A stretch of 64,000 nt of DNA, from the NCBI GenBank assembly GCA_964649825.1, contig CAZYQW010000096.1:119425-183424 (forward strand). The letters are read 5' to 3'. The notes beneath the pieces were generated by a model. The model saw nothing but the letters and a program-made list of their open reading frames with translations, was not told where the DNA came from and made no database searches. Shown piece after piece: positions 61,091 through 64,000 of the stretch. The position numbers and the translations under genes are program-made. The first letter of the stretch is position 1; each line of letters opens with the position of its first letter. Source of the DNA: CAZYQW01 sp964649825. GTDB lineage: Bacteria; Planctomycetota; B15-G4; JADJEK01.

Positions 61091-61844
61091 CATGAGCGTC
61101 AGACAATCGCAGTACCCGGCGGCGGTAGTCTATGGGAGCCGCGTTTGTTCACCCCCCACCGGATTCGAGCAGAGATGCGGCTGGAACGGGGCTGGACCGG
61201 CGTCGGATCAAGGGCCGGCCGAATGACAGGCCCCTTCAACTCATCGTTCTTCTTCTACCGCGCGAGCACAGAGAGAGGTCGTCGGCAAAGTAAACGAATG
61301 CGACGCAGGTCGTCGAGCTCTGTCTGCTATCGCTGGTGCTATCGGTCGGGAGCGATAGGAAGGTTGGGGCGGCGGTGGAAGTGTCGGTCCGGGGACGGGG
61401 GCGAATCTATGGGCTGGTCGGCAGAGGAGGCGCGATCGACGGACCCGGAAACCCTTGCATTTCGAGGTCGTTCGGCGCAATGCGTGCGGCCGGTACGGCA
61501 CACCAGCACACCAGAGCAGCTTCAGCACAATGGTGATTTCTACCCACCGACTCCCCCCACGACGACTTCGCGTGGTCACTCTCTTGTGGAGATCCGGAAG
61601 GACGCTTCAGATTCCTCAGGGTTCTCCGTTGTTCCCTGCGCGTCGGTGTCGTGGCAGGTCGTACGTCCATTCACGTTCCTGAAACGCGCGTTCGCCTCCC
61701 TCAAGGCTACGGCATACGTCTGCGCCCGTCCGTTCATTCTCGAGCTCGATCGGGCTGCGGAGAATGTGACCGGGGTCGCCTGGTGCCCGGCAGCGTGACA
61801 GATGCTCGTTCCAACCGTGTCCTGCTTCTACGATCCGGCCGAGG
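61091..61844. other. Non-coding stretch with repeat copy C
   Basis: About 750 bases between two plus-strand genes. Apart from the repeat at 61300-61360 no gene, promoter or terminator is convincing. A 217-codon open frame (61145-61798) has arginine- and serine-rich, random-like sequence and no ribosome site, so it is not called. Confidence 0.4.
61300..61360 (+). repeat. Hairpin repeat, copy C
   Basis: A 61-base element beginning GCGACGCAGGTCGTCG. Its end folds as CTATCGCT (61325-61332) with AGCGATAG (61349-61356), a perfect 8-base stem. About three quarters of its positions agree with copy A by eye. Confidence 0.6.
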
Positions 61845-63482
61845 ATGACTACGCTACGAGAAACGCTCGTTAAGGACCCTCTCGCCCAAGCTGAGGCCGA
61901 TCTCCGGGTTCGCGAGATTGAATTCAAGCTCGGTGTCCTCCTCCCCGCGGCTCCGCCGGCGTTCCTCAAGATGGCGCTGTGGTCGTTTGTGGAGTCCCGC
62001 CCATGGAGGTACTGGAGTTGTGCCACAGTCGAGCAATGTCTCGGCATTCTGGAGGCTTCCGTCACACGCTCCGTGGAGGCGCTCAACGAGCGGGCGCGGG
62101 ATGTCGGGGCTGCCTTCGAGAACCTCTTCAGGCCCTCCCCGACGTGGTCATCTGAGGAACCGCTCTCTTCCGCGCGTCACCGCGACCTCGTGCGTGTCGC
62201 CACGGAGTTTCATCCCGAATACCTGCGCCTGATCGAGCACATCCTCGGTCCCAGTATCGTCCCTTACTGGTCTGTGCTCAAGAAGGGGTCCGTACAAGGA
62301 CGATTCAACCTGAAGAACGGCGTCCAGCTCGTCGCGAGCAAGGGCCACGGAGACATCGTTTCTGGCTACCGTGAAGAGGTGCGAAACGCGATCGCCCACG
62401 GCCAAGTCGGCTTCCGCTCGATGGAGATCGCGTACGGTCCCACGTGTCGTATGTCGGCGCCGGAGTTCCTACGCCTGTACGACATGGCACTCCGATCGGC
62501 GAACGCCCTCTGCCTCTCTCTCCTCCTGTTCGCAATCAGGAACGACGCCGCAATCCGGAGCCAAGGCGGGATCGAGTGGTCTCCTACCGTCAGCTCCTGG
62601 ATGGCTGGTGCTGCCGTGGGTCGCCACGGACTTGGTGTCCTCGGCAGCGTGGAACAGGATCTGCCCAACAATAAGCGTCAGCTCGTCGTGGCGGTGCGGT
62701 CGGCCCACCGCTCCCGGCCATTGGCACTTTTGGACTCCGCGCGCATTGCATTCTGGTTAATCGAGTCGGGCGTGTCCGGTTACGAGCGCTTCGCCATCGA
62801 CCTTGACCAAGGCAAGGTCGTCAACTCGCTCGTCATAGTCAACACGGAGAAGATCCTCGATCTCCTGCGGAGGGACGCCTCCTTGGAGAGCATCAACGAG
62901 ATCTTCGAGGACGTGCCGCTGCTCTGGTTCAAGGAGAGCATGTGGTCAACGCGCCTTCGCGCGTACCCCGCTGTGATTCGGACTTCCTTCAGGCTCAGAT
63001 GGGTTCGGTCGCTGGAACATGCTTATGGCGCTGGATTCTACCGGGTCGGCGACCGCTACCGGATCCGTCACGTCGAGAACAAGAGCGCCGGACCGACAGG
63101 ACGGATCCAGGCGCACGTGGTTCTGCGACGAGAGGAGGACGGCAACGACCGTGCAACTGTTCGCGCTGTGATCGAACACGTTGTCAAGAAGTGCCGGCGA
63201 CGGTGGGTCAAGGTCTTCTTTGGCGGGCTCGATCCCAAGTTTGTGTTTCTCCGGCGCCCCACGTACATCTGGGTTTCTCTGTACGGGACGGATGGGACCG
63301 TCCGGTGGCTGGCCGAGGGTCGGTGGCACTCGGGGAACCTGATCGCTGAGGCGGAGAGAATCAGGGGACTTGGAAAACCCATTTTTGTCCGCGAACCGGA
63401 GTACACCTGGAACAGGATCCGAGTGCGCTTGACGCCCCCTCACGTTTCTATTGCGAGGCCGCATGCGCCCCCTCCCTCATGA
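61845..63482 (+). CDS. Large protein with HEPN-type RNase motif
   Basis: A 545-residue soluble protein in the tRNA-linked island. Residues 175-190 read YREEVRNAIAHGQVGF, with R180, N181 and H185 forming the R-N-x3-H motif of HEPN ribonucleases, which occur in abortive-infection, toxin-antitoxin and other defence systems. Long helices flank the motif, as in HEPN domains. The C-terminal half (about 270-530) is mixed alpha/beta (YGAGFYRVGDRYRIRHVENK) and not recognised. GAGG touches the ATG at 61845 with no spacing, so the start is uncertain. No antitoxin or second defence gene adjoins it. RNase activity and a defence role are inference. Confidence 0.55.
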   Translation: MTTLRETLVKDPLAQAEADLRVREIEFKLGVLLPAAPPAFLKMALWSFVESRPWRYWSCATVEQCLGILEASVTRSVEALNERARDVGAAFENLFRPSPTWSSEEPLSSARHRDLVRVATEFHPEYLRLIEHILGPSIVPYWSVLKKGSVQGRFNLKNGVQLVASKGHGDIVSGYREEVRNAIAHGQVGFRSMEIAYGPTCRMSAPEFLRLYDMALRSANALCLSLLLFAIRNDAAIRSQGGIEWSPTVSSWMAGAAVGRHGLGVLGSVEQDLPNNKRQLVVAVRSAHRSRPLALLDSARIAFWLIESGVSGYERFAIDLDQGKVVNSLVIVNTEKILDLLRRDASLESINEIFEDVPLLWFKESMWSTRLRAYPAVIRTSFRLRWVRSLEHAYGAGFYRVGDRYRIRHVENKSAGPTGRIQAHVVLRREEDGNDRATVRAVIEHVVKKCRRRWVKVFFGGLDPKFVFLRRPTYIWVSLYGTDGTVRWLAEGRWHSGNLIAEAERIRGLGKPIFVREPEYTWNRIRVRLTPPHVSIARPHAPPPS

Positions 63483-63492
63483 CCGGCATGAG

Positions 63493-63747
63493 TTACCTCC
63501 ACCGCACCTCCACGTTCCCCACGACGACGGGCTCCCGTCCGACGGGAATTCCCGTGAGCGCGACCTCTCCGACCTCGCCCGTGCGCGCGACGAACAGTCC
63601 GCTCTCGGTCGCCGGGTACCCCGCGAGGTTGAACCCGACGATCCTGTCGCCGAACGGCTCCCCGCGCAGCGTGATCGTCCCGGTGCGCGTGACTCCCGGT
63701 ACGAGAAGGAGGTCGACGGTCACGTTCTCCGCGGGGAGGACATCCAC
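63493..63747 (-). CDS. C-terminal fragment of a beta-sandwich protein
   Basis: The frame encodes a carboxypeptidase-regulatory-like module (LLLVPGVTRTGTITLRGEPF, then VGFNLAGYPATESGLFVART). The frame stays open upstream to about 63930 but contains no good start before the GTG at 63747. It is more likely the end of a longer exported protein whose earlier part has been lost or shifted than a complete 84-residue gene. Confidence 0.4.
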   Translation of the reverse strand: MDVLPAENVTVDLLLVPGVTRTGTITLRGEPFGDRIVGFNLAGYPATESGLFVARTGEVGEVALTGIPVGREPVVVGNVEVRWR

Positions 63748-63812
63748 AATCCCCTCGGCGCAGAGGCTCCGCTCGTCGACGAGCCCCCACCGTTGCGTCG
63801 AACTCGGGCTCC

Positions 63813-64000
63813 TCAGTCGCTGCCGTGCTCGACGGTCGTGGCCGCCCTCGGGTCGCCGTCGGCCGGGGTCCGTTCCGCTCCCAGCACGTGCAGTCTCGTC
63901 AACTCGTACCGCGCCAAGCCTCCGTCCCGGATCTCACTCGTGGTGACCGAGTCGCCGAGGAAGTCGATCGTCGCCAGGACGTCGGTCACCTTCTCGACCA
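63813..64000 (-). CDS. Partial gene running off the window end
   Basis: A protein-like frame enters from beyond the window and ends at a TGA (63813-63815). It reads VEKVTDVLATIDFLGDSVTT, SEIRDGGLARYELTRLHVLG and ends AATTVEHGSD. About 62 codons are visible. No family is recognised. It is read in a different frame from the beta-sandwich fragment at 63493-63747, so either the two are separate genes or one frameshifted gene. Confidence 0.5.
   Translation of the reverse strand, partial: VEKVTDVLATIDFLGDSVTTSEIRDGGLARYELTRLHVLGAERTPADGDPRAATTVEHGSD

Noticed and set aside
61145..61798. 217-codon plus-strand open frame in the island
   Set aside because: Random-like arginine- and serine-rich sequence, no ribosome site and no domain.

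Overview
The window is a GC-rich bacterial chromosome segment, most likely from an uncultured member of the Planctomycetota. The grounds are indirect: ECF sigma factors including a planctomycete-type (gvs1-like) one, many secreted beta-helix, FG-GAP, CHRD, DUF1080 and HEAT proteins that share C-terminal beta-sandwich tails, a phosphodiesterase-TPR protein, and HTH transposases of a type common in planctomycetes and myxobacteria. Ordinary housekeeping genes (gyrA end, ribBA, carB, nnrD, a bifunctional-nuclease family gene, tRNA-Ser) are scattered among them. No rRNA gene or CRISPR array was seen.

Layout. 0-5.5 kb (+): the 3' end of gyrA, ribBA, then an ECF sigma / membrane anti-sigma / CpxP-like trio running directly into a GspL-like PilM and a PilO/GspM-like gene. 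5.6-20.2 kb: mostly exported proteins on both strands (a DUF4476-like repeat lipoprotein, beta-helix, multi-domain carboxypeptidase-regulatory-like, FG-GAP, thioredoxin-like, and a tandem paralogous pair separated by a strong terminator), plus an alkyltransferase-like protein and an XRE regulator with a zinc ribbon. 20.2-28.4 kb (-): a sigma factor and then the most interesting locus, a tightly overlapping operon kamA - ykgJ - ATP-grasp - ATP-grasp - (GNAT + deacetylase fusion) - GNAT - DUF2071. 28.6-40.3 kb: carB, a secreted coiled-coil protein, a DUF1080 protein, a BtrH-like protein, a beta-helix protein, a GT2 glycosyltransferase, a B12-type radical SAM protein and a GNAT. 40.5-49.3 kb (+): a CHRD protein, a MoxR/DUF58/transglutaminase cassette, a small exported paralogue and a HEAT-plus-GATase-like protein. 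49.3-53.4 kb (-): three decayed genes (phosphodiesterase-TPR, ECF sigma factor, chimeric transposase). 53.5-58.5 kb (-): an operon of R. etli-type L-asparaginase, NAD(P)H-hydrate dehydratase and a large HEAT protein. 58.6-64 kb: a G-homopolymer palindrome, the bifunctional-nuclease gene, tRNA-Ser(UGA), and an island-like stretch with a broken integron-type integrase, hairpin repeats, an exported hypothetical protein and a large protein with a HEPN RNase motif.

Best candidate for an undescribed system: the kamA operon (21.3-28.4 kb). The aminomutase keeps the residues recalled as lysine contacts, so beta-lysine is the predicted product. Two ATP-grasp ligases could join it to other carboxylates, and an acetyltransferase and a deacetylase (partly fused in one chain) could add and remove an acetyl group. 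This is inference from family membership and gene order; no product is shown. The HEPN-like gene in the tRNA-linked island is a second, weaker candidate (possible defence function).
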